Assembly: GCF_029227915.1 (NCBI RefSeq)
Contig: NC_079876.1
Span: forward strand, 28,803,828-28,867,827
Direction: 5' to 3'
DNA from: Hydractinia symbiolongicarpus
Lineage: Eukaryota > Cnidaria > Hydrozoa > Anthoathecata > Hydractiniidae
DNA length: 64,000 nt
This document shows positions 23,721 to 35,268 of the stretch, piece by piece. How positions within the stretch are numbered: the stretch's first letter is position 1; every line of letters begins with the position of its first letter. Below the pieces are notes generated by a model. It made no database searches and was not told the DNA's origin. It saw only the letters and a list, made by a program, of their open reading frames with translations. A program made the position numbers and the translations under genes.

Positions 23721-24419
23721 CAAAATTTTCAAATAATCCTCCTATGCCAAATGCAGTTAGGTAGCTAAAGTTTGTTGAGGAGAACAATCTTTGATCCTTT
23801 TTTACTTTCTACCCGCAATGCACCTTTCCCGGATTTAATTTCTTTATTACATCATCCGTAGAAAACGAAACACTTCTTAGTAAACTTTTGCATTTCGCGA
23901 TTTTAGGCCTTTTTAGCGAAAATTTGTTTCGCACAGCTTTTAAAAATGACCATTCGCAAAAGCTTATTCTGTACAAACTTTTAAATAATCTATTCGTTAA
24001 TGTTTAAAAAATATACTTCCACAGCAATGATGGTTTTAATGTTTTATCATTGTTAATACAAAAAATATCTTACTTACTTCCTTTGTAAAAAAAAAAAATA
24101 ATAATTTTTTCGATCCGACAATCTGACATTTTACAAAAAGTTTTTAACATTCCTCTCTTAATTGGCCCCAGAAAAGTAAGTCCTGCAAAAATCTGAAAAA
24201 TATTTCATTTTATTTCTTGTATCCGCAACAATTTTTGGTTTTAAATTTTTAATTACTTCGTACCTTCAATTTCCTCTACGAACATCGAGAGCCCTGACGC
24301 CGCAGAGTTGTTCGTAGCCAGGCTAAACATTTGACCTCTAGAAATTTCCATTTCCTCAAAAGCAAATGAGAATTTCTTATTTCCTTCTTCAGGAATCAAT
24401 CATTTTTTACTGTGGAAAT

Positions 24420-24830
24420 TTATCATTTCTTGAACATGATAGTTTAGTAGGCGACGTTTCGGGAGATACTTCTCCCATCATCGGGCAAAGTAAAATGATG
24501 TTGAGCATGTATTTATATAATTGCAGAGAATTGAAATTCATAAAAATTAACCAATCAGAAACGAGCTGATGATTAAAGTTAATTCTTCTGTAGGGCTGGT
24601 AACCAAATCTCAGGAAGTTGATACGAGATGCTGTTTATGTGTTTGATACGTGCTACACTGTTGATGGTTTCTTTAATCTTCCTGGCCGTTGTTCTGGATT
24701 CTCTGTCAATGATTTTCTTCTCATCCCAATTAAACTGATGACTTCTGCTCCAGCTGTGGTACGCAATTTGGTTTTTCTTCACATCTCTGTTTCTCACTGC
24801 GCGCATATGTTCTTGTACTCGTTAACCGAA
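24420..24830 (-). mobile_element. Penelope-like retroelement 3' remnant: GIY-YIG C-terminus plus hammerhead-like motif
   Basis: On the minus strand, 24820-24579 reads RVQEHMRAVRNRDVKKNQIA, then HSWSRSHQFNWDEKKIIDRE, then NSISYQLPEIWLPAL and a stop. The order R-EH, A-R, IA-H, H-W, K-E, and a final P-W-L matches the C-terminal half of the GIY-YIG endonuclease domain fused to Penelope-like reverse transcriptases. About 95 nt after the stop is CCGATGATGGGAGAAG followed by a complementary TCTCCC and then GAAACG, the core arrangement of a hammerhead ribozyme, which such elements are known to carry. Position 2 of the core is C where U is expected. Upstream the frame is broken by stops and the reverse transcriptase is missing. 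It is a dead 5'-truncated copy. Confidence 0.65.
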
Positions 24831-26289
24831 ATAATATCTTCAACAATCATTTTTTGTTTGGCCTAAACATTTAGTGGCAAAATCGCAGCCATGATCAAAA
24901 GTGCTTGTTATTAATTCCTGTTTATTCTAAGGATTGTCTTTTTTGTTACAAGATCAAAGGAATTGTTAGCCCGGCTTTGCATTTCGGGAATAATGCGGGC
25001 AACTTCAGGAAAAAATCACAATGTTTATTAAAAAGTTTATGCGTTATATATGCAGGCGTTTGCGGCTTATCTGCACCACCGTGCGAGAGAAATATGAAGT
25101 GTAAACAAGTTATTTATAAAAATCATGGTTTTGTTTGAAATTGGCCTCTAATCGTTTTGGACATTTCTTAAAATCACCCAAAAAGACACAATATATTTTT
25201 CTAAGATTTGTTAAAAAAATACTTAAATTTCAAAAATCTCCAACTCCCCCTCAAAATGAAACTTGTGTTTTTACAAAGCTTCAGCACCTACCTCAACCTC
25301 GTGCCCAGCGCCTCTGTTGTGTCTTTTCTATCGCCGCATATAACTGATAAAAAATAAAAAAGTGTTTAAATATTATAACGACGATTTAAGAATGCCACCA
25401 TTCTTCACAATTTGATAATAAAAAATACTTTCCCTCTTTGATACTGATTGGTGAGAAATCATAATTTTCTTTTTCCAAATGTCTTGCGAAATAGGCTCTT
25501 AATTTTTCAAATTTGAAATCATGTATTTGCCCTTTTTTGCTTCAACTTGTTGTATCCAATTTGTCGAATTGAAGTTTTCAAAAGTTGGATATATATGTCC
25601 AACTTTTTGGATTTTCCAACTAAAACGTTAAATAGTTTCTTCAAAATGGGTTGAAATATTGATGTCATTCAAATTTAAGGAATCGAATCTAAAAAATGCC
25701 GATATCCAATCAAATTTGTAGAAATAAGTCGACAAATTGAATTGGACAGAATGGATCGTGTATTGCCTGTTATGTTACTTGTTTAACAAAGCTTTTGTTT
25801 TTCTGTTTAGCTGTTATCAAAACATCAACATTTTCAAAAACAATCTTTAACGTAAGAGCCTGTTTTGAAGTCCTTAAAATAGTGACGCATTCAAATGTTT
25901 ATATATGTATTTATTATTGAACTATTAAAAAAACGCTTTGAAACTTTCAAGGTTATTAGAAAACCTGGTTTACTAATGGTGGAAATCTGCTTTTTGTTAT
26001 TCTTTGTAGTGCAACGTGATAAAAAGTTTCTCATCTTCCAAATGTAAGAGAATTCAAGCGCACGCAGAAAGTAGGGATTACACTCTTCCAAAACATTTCG
26101 AAAACGGCATCGCTTGGAATGCCTAACATTCTGAAATGTTGGATCTGGGAATGCTTTGATATTTGGACGGGAAGTATAACCATCTACAATTAAATTAAAA
26201 TACATCTCTCAAGCATCGTGCAGATCCAGTACAAATGTTCCTGGGAACAGTACAATTAGTTTAAAAACACATATCAATAAATTAGTCTT
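24831..26289. other. Downstream flank of the lipoxygenase gene
   Basis: The part next to 26290 should be lipoxygenase 3' UTR (minus strand); TTTATT at 25910-25915 could be its poly(A) signal on that strand. A 104-codon open stretch (25891-26205, minus) has no family match and I do not call it a gene. Nothing else is supported. Confidence 0.35.
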
Positions 26290-29200
26290 TTAGATACTAA
26301 TTGCATTTGGCACAACCTCTGGATCTAGGTACGGATAAGGATGTTCTCTTTCTTCGTTTCGAGCTTTGATTGTAGCACTGATTTCTTTTAAAGCAGTTTG
26401 GAATCTAAATTGAACAAAGTCTATTTCAGATCAATGCAATAAGCAAAGGTAATTTTGTGTTATTGTTAAATTCAGTCTGGTAATTCCTTCAAAATTGTTC
26501 TGAGTTCTGAAAGAAACCTGACTACCCTTGTTCTTAAACAAAACAATTCGATATATCTTTGTTTTGCCTAAATTTAATTTACTATGATCACGCATTACTA
26601 TGTTGAATGAATCTAAATTGAACAAAGTCTATTTCAGATCAATGCAATAAGCAAAGGTAATTTTGTGTTTTTGTTAAATTCAGGCTGGTAATTCCTTCAA
26701 AATTGTTCTGAGTTCTGAAAGAAACCTGACTACCCTTGTTCTTAAACAAAACAATTCGATATATCTTTGTTTTGCCTAAATTTAATTTACTATGATCACG
26801 CATTACTATGTCATCAACCTCATTAATTTTACTTCGAATGTCTAACCTTTTAACAGCTTGTAACTTCTCTGGTTCATACTGATACTGTATTTCAAATTCA
26901 CCAAGGTTGTTGGTGCCACATTCACTGAGAAGGTTAGTCACCACCATAATATCTAATGCCATAGATTTTTCTGGTAAATGTTTTACGACATCCTCTTCGG
27001 TGATTTCATCCTTAAATGGGTTAATTTATTACTAGGGCGCTAAATCACAAAAACTCAAGGCACAAGCATAAGCGTGAAAACAAGGTGAGAAACCGAAATT
27101 CTTGCAAAGTGTCTTGTTTGTTAATAGTATTGAAGTTACTTCACGATGTGAATGCGATCCTATACAAATTTTTAAACCACGTTACAAGTTTTTCACAATA
27201 AAGACCACAGGTTAACGAATGGTCAAACAAACATAAGCATATGATCGGACTGATGACATCATCACAAACCCTAATATATCCTACACGCTTTGACAAAATC
27301 ACGTGACATAATACATTTTTTTGAGCAGCGTGTCAAGTTCTGCACGGTAAAGGGAACGGCTAAACAAATCGATGAATTGATGATTTTTTTTGTATGTGGA
27401 ACGTCAGTAATATCGTCATCAAACGGATGTCTCCGAAACTGTTCTACTCCGGCTTTCCAATTGATCGATGAAGAATTATTTACCCGCCCAGGACAAAAAT
27501 GTCGAGGCAGGTAAAATTACAGATAATGCGGGTATACAAAATGAAATTTTTAACAAAGGTTTTTGAGAAATAGAAATTAAGAATTTAATGTGAATTGCAA
27601 CTCGTCTAAGATTAATAGCTATCCAGAGTCAGATGTTAAAGAACGTACTTTATTGTTTGGTACTTCTCCTTTTAGGTAGGCGGGGTAGAACGGTGAGAAG
27701 GCGTATTCATCGTATTGACAAAAGTTAGCTGCTGCGTGTTGAACGCTGGACATGAATAACACTGCTGACGCTACTTTAATCAAATCAGATTTTTCTTTGA
27801 ATTCGCCATTACCAAACACACCCTGAACATATTTAGTAAACATGTAAACACTCACAAATTGAATCCTCACTAGATAGTAAAGGTTAGTGAAAAACAGCAC
27901 TGAATATCTAAACGAAGTGAATAAACACTTGGAAGTTTGACTTAACTGTAGTGTTGCTCATGAAGGAGGTTATCGTATACGAAATAGGCAACCATTAGGA
28001 TTAAAACCAACACAATCCAAAAGGGGATAATTAAACTTTACCAGAACACACTAAAAACACAAAGCAGCTTACTTCCATTCCAGCGCCATCTTTTTTATCG
28101 ACTAGCATTTTTGCGAAATCTTGAATTTCATGATCACCAGTAAGTCTTTCATTGTTAACTAAAAATAGTTTCAACATGGTTTTTACCTGATCTGTCCAAA
28201 GCTGGTACACAAAAAGAGATCTCTAAAAGTCCCTTCGTGTCACAAGCTTCTTTTGATGTTGTTACGTATTTACCATAAATAATGTCAATAATCTCAGTGA
28301 CGTAATCCACGATAGCCTGGTGAACAAGCAAACCATCATCGCGATAAAAATAGTAGGGTAAATTCGTTGTGTCGTCCACCTAAAAAAAAAGAAGAAATTA
28401 AAAAAAATATTTGTTGGTAGCCATCCGTTCGTATGACTATCCAAAGTTTAAACTGCTTGTGTTGAGTTTTATAGAAAATGGTTCTATCCTTAATCTCTAT
28501 TAAAAATATAACATCAACGGGAAAGAATTTTCGAATGTATTCCAAAACGAGGAGGATGCCATTGTAAGGCAAGGAGTAAAAGTTGCAAGAATTACAGTCT
28601 CCTCCCTTCCATTCAGAGTCTGATGGAGCCACTATCGCTTATTGATTCAATGTCAATCTTTTCATTAAATATGAGTATCAAAGTCGTTTGCAGCCGTTCT
28701 TTGAAGAATTAAAAGTGTATGGTATAGAGAAAAAACATATTTACCCCTCTGTCGGTCAGATCGCTAGGTAGCCAACCATTTACGTCCAATCTCCATTTCT
28801 TCCAACTAAAAAATAATTCATATTAGAAATTTTTAGATAGATTAGAAATATTAAGAATCATTTTTATAAAATATAAATAATTTTGTTTTTTAAATATATT
28901 TGTTTAGATAAGGTAACCTTCGAAGTGGCTTACTAACGGTTATTTTCTATCAACTATGAACATGAGTGAAAATTTTCTACTTTTAAAGTTTATCTTCATC
29001 CTTTTGTACGTTATGTAAAACAACTGTTTGTAACCCACCAGACTTAATTATTGTTTTTATTATTGTTTTTCTGTTTAATCATTTTACTCTTGGCATGATG
29101 ATGATATAAATATATCGAACCATATTGCAAAATAGTAGAACATTTTGGTTTGAATGCAAAGATTTTTTCGAACATTTTGTGCGCCTAATGTTTTCTTTCT

Positions 29201-32200
29201 TTACAGAATTTTTTAATATTTTCTACAAATGAACTAACAATATGCAAAGACGATACATGTTCTCGGCAACCACAATTTCAATGCGAGTCCTTTGGTTGTC
29301 ACACCCAAATAAGTCTCTGAATGGAACATAACACTGTGGACATAGAACACTGTTATATAATTGTTAGAAAAGACTTGCAACTGACAAGGTGGGAAAGTAT
29401 GAGAAAAGTGTTAAGAAAATGGGGCCTGAAGGTTGATAAACAAGTTTCTAAGTTTTGAGCCTAATTTGTGACCTTTGGTATTATTTAAAAAAACATGAAA
29501 TGATATAAGAAGCAAAATTCACAAACCGTCTTTTCATGATTTCAAATATTCCAGCAACGCCTGGTGACATTGTTACATCAACCCATGCGCCCTCTGCTAA
29601 CAACATTGAAACAGCTCGCCTAAGAAAAATTTATACATACTTTCCGGGGAGAAACTATCGCGGGCAGTAACTTTTAGCGAATTTCTCTTATTCTGACCAA
29701 ATTCGTGAAAGTTTACATTGCGAGATTTCCTAAGGGGAGCGATTCCTAAAAGTTTTCCCCTTCAACTTCAAATCTAAATTTGATCATATATATTTTTTAG
29801 TTCTAAGGGTAACAGGATTTAAGGTAAAAAAATAATCTTTATTTCAGTAACTTCACCCTCATTGTGTGGCTTACCAACATTGAGGGAATTAATTTTCGCG
29901 AGAACTAATTTTCGCGAAAAACTTTTTAGAATTTTTTGAAAATGGTCAAGATCACCGAAAAAGCTTTTATGTAATAGACATAAACTGAAGACTGTTAAAA
30001 TTTACATATTATGTGTAGTTTTAGGTTAATTGAAAAGCTTATTTTGTAAATCGTTCTTAAAAACTAACATTTATCTAAATCTCGCGAAATTAATTCCCTT
30101 GACGTAAGCGTGACATACATGGTTCAATCCTTAAAATTTTAAAGGCTAAATAATGTTGATTCGCGAAAATGTTTGCTCCCGAAAGGTTCTGCCTGCTTAA
30201 ATTTCTGCACTTAAAGCTTTCTAACAACAAAACTAATTGACTTCTTTCAATTGTTACCCGTGCGCACCCCTTACTGATCTTCGGTCAGTGAAGACACCCA
30301 CAATCACACCCGTCGCTCTTTCCTCACAGAGGGGACCTTTAAAGCAACGGCCATTGACCTTGACACACTAAGGTGGCAACTATAAATTGTTCCCTTTTAT
30401 AAAAAAATGAGTTCCTTTTGCCTAGCATAGCTCTTTTAACATCTGACAGACTATCCTGGCGTTTCGTTGGAACAGCGCAGCCAGAGTGAACTGTATACCG
30501 TACATTTTTAACTTTGACTTACTTTAAGTTAGCTTATGTGTAAAATTATTGATATCGTGTGTACACTTACGTGTTTATTGCAAGTAAAAATAAAAAGTGA
30601 GGTGCAAGCAGCCTATATACAGGATGAGACGGTGATAGCGTCCTATGCATACATATACAGATGGACTCACAAACCAAATGAGTGAAACCTAAAAAAAATT
30701 CAGATATAGAATAATAGTTTAAAAAACCAAGGAAAGTCTAATTTTTACATGTTTTCTTTATGACTTTACAAACCCGTTTTGTTGCCCTGTTTAAAGAAGG
30801 AAAGTTTTTAGTTTCAAAAAGAGGGGAACAGTGAAAGATCATCACATTGTTTTCGGCAAGATCATACCTAAATGAGTGCATGCTTGATGAATGGCAGCGT
30901 CAGTATTATTGTAATACATCTTTGCAAGCATCCATTTGTGCGGTGGATCACTCGGCAGAAATATCTAGTACAGAAAAGATGGTTATAAAAATCTTTGAAA
31001 AGTTTCAAAGGCTGCTTATTTAGATTACGCAAACTGGTCTCTAAAAATGCAACCGCCAATGTTGAAATGAGTACTCTCCACCGATTAGCTGCCCCTCCCC
31101 GAGTCAGAGAGGAGATCTTAAATAAGCATCCAAGGGAGTTTCTTGACCAAATACGATAAAACTTAGAAATAGAATGGGAATTTAAGTAGAAATATACATT
31201 GCTGACACGATCCAACAAAATAGTGTTTCACGTCAGCACATATAAACGCAGTAATTTATCAATGGCTGACACTCGATTTTGTACAAAAAGTGAAACTCTC
31301 GCCTCTGCAAAACCTACCGGATTCTCTTCGGATGGTGTTTGAAACAGTTGAATAGCAATTGGAAGAAGGTCTCCATTTTTCTTGGCGTGGAATAAAGCAA
31401 TTGGTTTGGTTAACTAAAAATGATTAGAACTTTATAACATTTAGCGTTACCCAAAACAGACACATTAAATAATTTTATTTAACCTGGATGGATTTTCGCA
31501 GCAGCGCAACCTCTCTACTGCTGATAATCCATAAAGCGGATATTTTTTTCGGTACTGTGTAAATATTTTAGCCGGAACAGGCTCCAAAAGGCCGTCTTTA
31601 GCAAGCACGTTTTTTTAATCTTGTTTTAGACGAAGTAGTGATGCATTTCATTTCATTTCATTTTATTTCATTTCAGAAAAAAGGTGGGTCGATATACTTA
31701 CTGAGGTGTCTACAAGTAGAGATTTTCTTTTAAAACCACGATTCGACGCGATCCTTCAAAAACTGCCCGCTATATAGGAGCCTGCTACTGAAAGGATTAA
31801 CTTCAAATGGTTTACATCTTTTCTTTTTAATCTAATACACTTACAGTGCGGCCTTCAGCAACGGCGATTCCTTCCAATTCTTTTAAGTTGACAATGAACA
31901 CTTCTTTAGCTTTGATGGCTTCGTCAAGTTTTTTACCATCCAAAAATGATTCCACCATCTCATTCGTTACAGGAAAGCTAGAAGTTAAAGTAGTTCATTA
32001 AAAAATGACGCGATTGAAACATATTTGTGTCGATCGCTGGTCACACTCGGTGTGAGTCTTTTATACTTCGCAAAAGCAACAGAAACAAAGGATGAAATGA
32101 ACTTACTTGTCTGGCAATTCTGTGCACAGTCTGATCAAGGTAGGGTTACATCCTCTCAAACGTTGCTGACCAAACCGTTTATCTGATTTCCAATCGGAAA

Positions 32201-33960
32201 AACCCTACGCAATAAAGATTTTAAGAATTAACAATGGAAATTGGAAAAGAAGGACAAGCTACCATGAGGTATGATAGGAAAAGTATTTCTATGTTAACTA
32301 CGACGCTACACGTGTTTCAATTGCGCACACTTTTCTAAAGAGCACCTTAACGAAAACTCTTTCATAAAGAAATACTTACGTATGGAATACCAAACGTTCC
32401 TTTAAAGAGTGACTCATAATCATCGAAACTGTCGAAGTTATTCGTTGTTATCAAAGAATTCCACTTTTGCTGCAAGATCAGTTCAGCTTTACGTTTGACA
32501 ATGTCCCACTGTAATAAATGTTTACATTAGGAAACCTGATATACAACACAAAAGGAAAATATGACAGATTGTATACAACGTTTGTGTTGGTGCATTTTAT
32601 GCTTTATCCTTGTTACTGTGAAAGTTGCAGGAGCTACAAGACTTTTATTTAAAACGCCGAAGAATTACAAAAGACTCTGCCTTTACTTGCAGGATCATTG
32701 GGAAAATTGGAAAACAATTGAGCACTGATATAGACAGTCTTACTTTGTAGTCATTACTGAAGTTTTCTTCTGCAGGTAATTCCTTGATCTAAAAATAAAA
32801 ACACGTGGTATTCATTGAACAAGAGGGTACAAGACTCGTCATCGTCAACGAAACCTTAAGTCACATACATAAAAAGTATTTAAAGATGAAACAATTCACG
32901 TTCTTTTTTGGTGCGCTTATTTAGTTCTTTTTTTTAGTCGATAAGACCCGTTTAAAATTCCACTTAGGCAAAAAAAAATTAAAAAGTCCATTTAAATTTG
33001 ATGAAGTCAGCATGTAATAATTCAAAGTTATGAAAACTTTTTAAAAAGGTCCTAAAGATGTTTAAAACTTTTTTCTTAAATCACACATACTCTGGTTGTG
33101 ATTTTTATTCCCTCTGCTATGCTAATTGTTTTTTGATAAACTACTGATAAAAAATGTGTGTATTATTATAAAATTATGAGCATCTAAAAATGTTTCGTTC
33201 TAAAAAAAATCAACATTTAAAATCAGCTGCGGACAAGTGTACTTTAATGTTTCCACTTACCCTTCTTGGTAGTCCAGTGTCTTTTTCTTCCCAGAGATAT
33301 CTTGACTTAATATCTTCAATCTCTCGTTTTCTTTGTTCTGTGTTTTTATCATCTTGCGGCAAGGAACAGTCGTAAATTTCAAACGTGTATTTTTGATCTG
33401 CTTTGATCCATCGATTTATAGGAAATGGAATTTCTTCTTTGGTAGAGAAAAGATCTTTTAGAGATGAATTTAATTTTGTGTATTGTATCACTTTTATATA
33501 TTCCAAAAACCAATCGTGTTTTAAGCCGCTTTTATCGCGCCATAGTTCTATTCTGGCAAGTGAGCCTAAAGAGAAAGAGAGAAGACACAAATAAGATTTA
33601 ATCGACCTACCAAACGAACGAACGAACGAACGAACGAACGAACGAACGAACGAACGAACGAACGAACGAACGAACGAACGAACGAATTATATTATTCTTC
33701 TTTTTAGATTTAAACAAGATATAGGGGATAGATATATTTTTCATTTCCTCCGCACCTATTTTCTGTCCACTTAGCACTGTAAAAGTATCGACATTTCCTT
33801 TTTCAAAATCATTCTTCCAAAAGCAATCCAACTTTACATCACATGTTCTGTTTCCATCATCATCAATTAATGCACAATATATATTGCTGTCGGTCCCGCC
33901 TCCTTTAACATCTCCTGTTTTAACAATAACTTGAAAATCTTTGGAAGATGAGATTCCCAT
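26290..33960 (-). CDS. Animal lipoxygenase, PLAT plus catalytic domain, complete (16 exons, 703 aa)
   Basis: Non-heme iron dioxygenase that forms fatty-acid hydroperoxides from polyunsaturated fatty acids. Exons, 5' to 3': 33756-33960, 33261-33565, 32744-32788, 32380-32508, 32107-32204, 31845-31977, 31318-31413, 30868-30964, 30571-30688, 29527-29619, 28745-28805, 28187-28379, 28073-28158, 27649-27822, 26847-27010, 26290-26404. All are AG/GT and phase-consistent, total 2112 nt. PLAT domain at about 1-115 ([32 protein letters not shown]). The catalytic domain starts near [20 protein letters not shown]. Iron ligands: His363 and His368 (HQACTH), His582 and Asn586 (QHAAANF), and the C-terminal Ile703 (PNAISI). 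Other family blocks are [20 protein letters not shown] and [15 protein letters not shown]. Length is normal (about 670-700). A splice acceptor sits directly before the ATG (TTGCAG|CG), implying an upstream 5' UTR exon. No catalase-like allene-oxide-synthase domain is seen upstream. Positional specificity cannot be told. Confidence 0.95.
26401..26816. repeat. 208-bp tandem duplication in the last lipoxygenase intron
   Basis: Units 26401-26608 and 26609-26816 are about 97% identical and head to tail. The unit next to exon 16 includes its acceptor (CAATTTAG on the minus strand), so the duplication created a second acceptor copy inside the intron. Each unit is open on the minus strand ([16 protein letters not shown]), but the read-through lacks the lipoxygenase C-terminus, so I treat it as intron. 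Confidence 0.9.
29880..30103. mobile_element. MITE with GGGAATTAATTTTCGCGAG termini
   Basis: TGAGGGAATTAATTTTCGCG on the left and CGCGAAATTAATTCCCTTGA on the right form an inverted pair about 220 bp apart. The same CGCGAAAATTAATT motifs recur, mostly broken, near 4400, 4900, 16720-16830, 34060-34125, 39900-40010 and 62580-62660, so this is a common family. It lies in a lipoxygenase intron. Confidence 0.55.
33613..33686. repeat. (CGAA)n microsatellite, about 18 copies
   Basis: A perfect tetranucleotide tract in lipoxygenase intron 1. On the minus strand it reads (TTCG)n and extends the PLAT exon's frame with a spurious SFVR repeat beyond the donor at 33755. Confidence 0.97.
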
Positions 33961-34049
33961 CGCTGCAATTTAGAACAGAATAAATTTATGATAGGAACAG
34001 CAAGGCGAAAAAAAGCTTGAAAATATTTTTTAAGTTTTTTATAGGTACC

Positions 34050-35068
34050 TTAGATCAATTAATTTTTGCGAGGATTAAATTTCAAAAATTTTGCAATTTT
34101 CGCGAATAATCGCAATCTAAAGCCACAGTGAAACCTCCTTAAACCGGACATCCTTTGCAGCGTTACCCCTTGGAACTACAGCGGACAGGCTTAAGAATGG
34201 GTCATGCAAAACAAATTTTTGTAAAGAATTTGTTTATATTTACTTAAGACAATGTTTTACATTATTATTTAATTAATTCTTCAATCTTTTGTATGTTATC
34301 TTTCAGCCAGTTTATGGCTTTTTCAGGGCCATAAAAACAAAAATTTGCAGGGACTTCCAGCCATTTTTGATGTTGTGGTGCTGAGGTTTTGAGGTGTCTT
34401 ATGTGCCTTTTTGTTTTCTACAAATGCAGTTTAGCCGGCCAGCATTGTTGATGCTGTTCTTCTAGGTAAGATTTCTATTTGGTTTGGTATTAAGTGCCTT
34501 TAGCTGTAGCTAAAATTATTTATGTCACCTTTTATATTCACCAATCTGGTTTTTATTTGGGTTATTTGAGTTATTTTAGCTAGCTAGCTACCTAGCTAAA
34601 AAGTAAATTAGCTAAGTTGGCTGTAACAAAATTTTCAGAGCGTCAACTAAGCCTTTCTTATGTTACAATTACTCAGGAAGCTACAACCTTGACAGTGTTA
34701 TAAACTTGGTGAAAGTCTTTATGGATACAATGACAGGGCACAATGCAATAACAGTCCCACTAAACTATGATCTTTGCAGCGGTTTAATTTCTGCTTCTAA
34801 TTAATTTACGACTTTTACAGCAAAATTGAAACTGTCGGGTGGCCGTTTTACGCTATACTTAGTGATAACATGTAAAAAGCTGTGTTTATATTTCAACAAA
34901 CTTTGCTGTTCAATTTTGAAAACTTCACGAAAATTTATTTCGCTAGGACAGAATTACAATATCTAGTTGCAGAAAAACATTATTCAACAAATGTGCAACG
35001 TAATATGAACCTATACCAAGCGCTTCACCTAGATGCGTTTGACGTCGGGTCACACATCTCTATGCAGT
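34050..35068. other. Repeat-rich spacer upstream of the lipoxygenase gene
   Basis: Contains a broken CGCGAATAAT-type MITE end (34060-34125), a Tigger-like terminus CAGTGAAACCTCCTTAAACC with a matching GGAC segment (34129-34205), a block resembling dispersed repeat copy B (34380-34650), and an AGCTAGCTAGCTACC run. The lipoxygenase promoter probably lies near 34000, but no core motif is convincing. Confidence 0.45.
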
Positions 35069-35070
35069 TA

Positions 35071-35175
35071 CCGTATTTCCTCTAAAGAACGCCGCGGCGT
35101 TCTTTACAAAATGCAATTTTTAGGTGCGGCGTTCTTTAGAGGGCGGCGTTCTTTGGAGGGCGGCGTTTATTACAA
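35071..35175. repeat. Left transposon end: inverted terminus, palindrome and 17-mer array
   Basis: After the terminal repeat, TAAAGAACGCC and GGCGTTCTTTA face each other across GC, a near-perfect palindrome at 35083-35106. Forward-oriented 17-mers follow, GCGGCGTTCTTTAGAGG and GCGGCGTTCTTTGGAGG, ending with GCGGCGTTTATTACAAA. These are probably transposase-binding sites. Confidence 0.85.
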
Positions 35176-35268
35176 AACCATGAGTGAGACAAAAAGCAGA
35201 AGTTGACGTTAAGTATTTTCTTTAAGATTAAATATAGATAACAAAAGAATTAAACTATGAAAAGTCTA

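Noticed and set aside
25891-26205. 104-codon minus-strand frame after the lipoxygenase stop
   Set aside because: No recognisable motif, no splice support; most likely 3' UTR or spacer.
26639-26846. C-terminal continuation of the lipoxygenase frame ([11 protein letters not shown]...)
   Set aside because: It runs past a GTTAGA donor, lacks the PNxIxI terminus, and the true last exon at 26290-26404 fits in phase.
33607-33700. SFVR repeat at the end of the PLAT reading frame
   Set aside because: Read-through of the (CGAA)n tract past the exon 1 donor; the next exon joins in phase at 33565.
33964-35000. Catalase-like allene oxide synthase domain upstream of the lipoxygenase, as in coral fusion proteins
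   Set aside because: No catalase-type motifs or phase-compatible exons are visible upstream; the PLAT exon begins with its own ATG.
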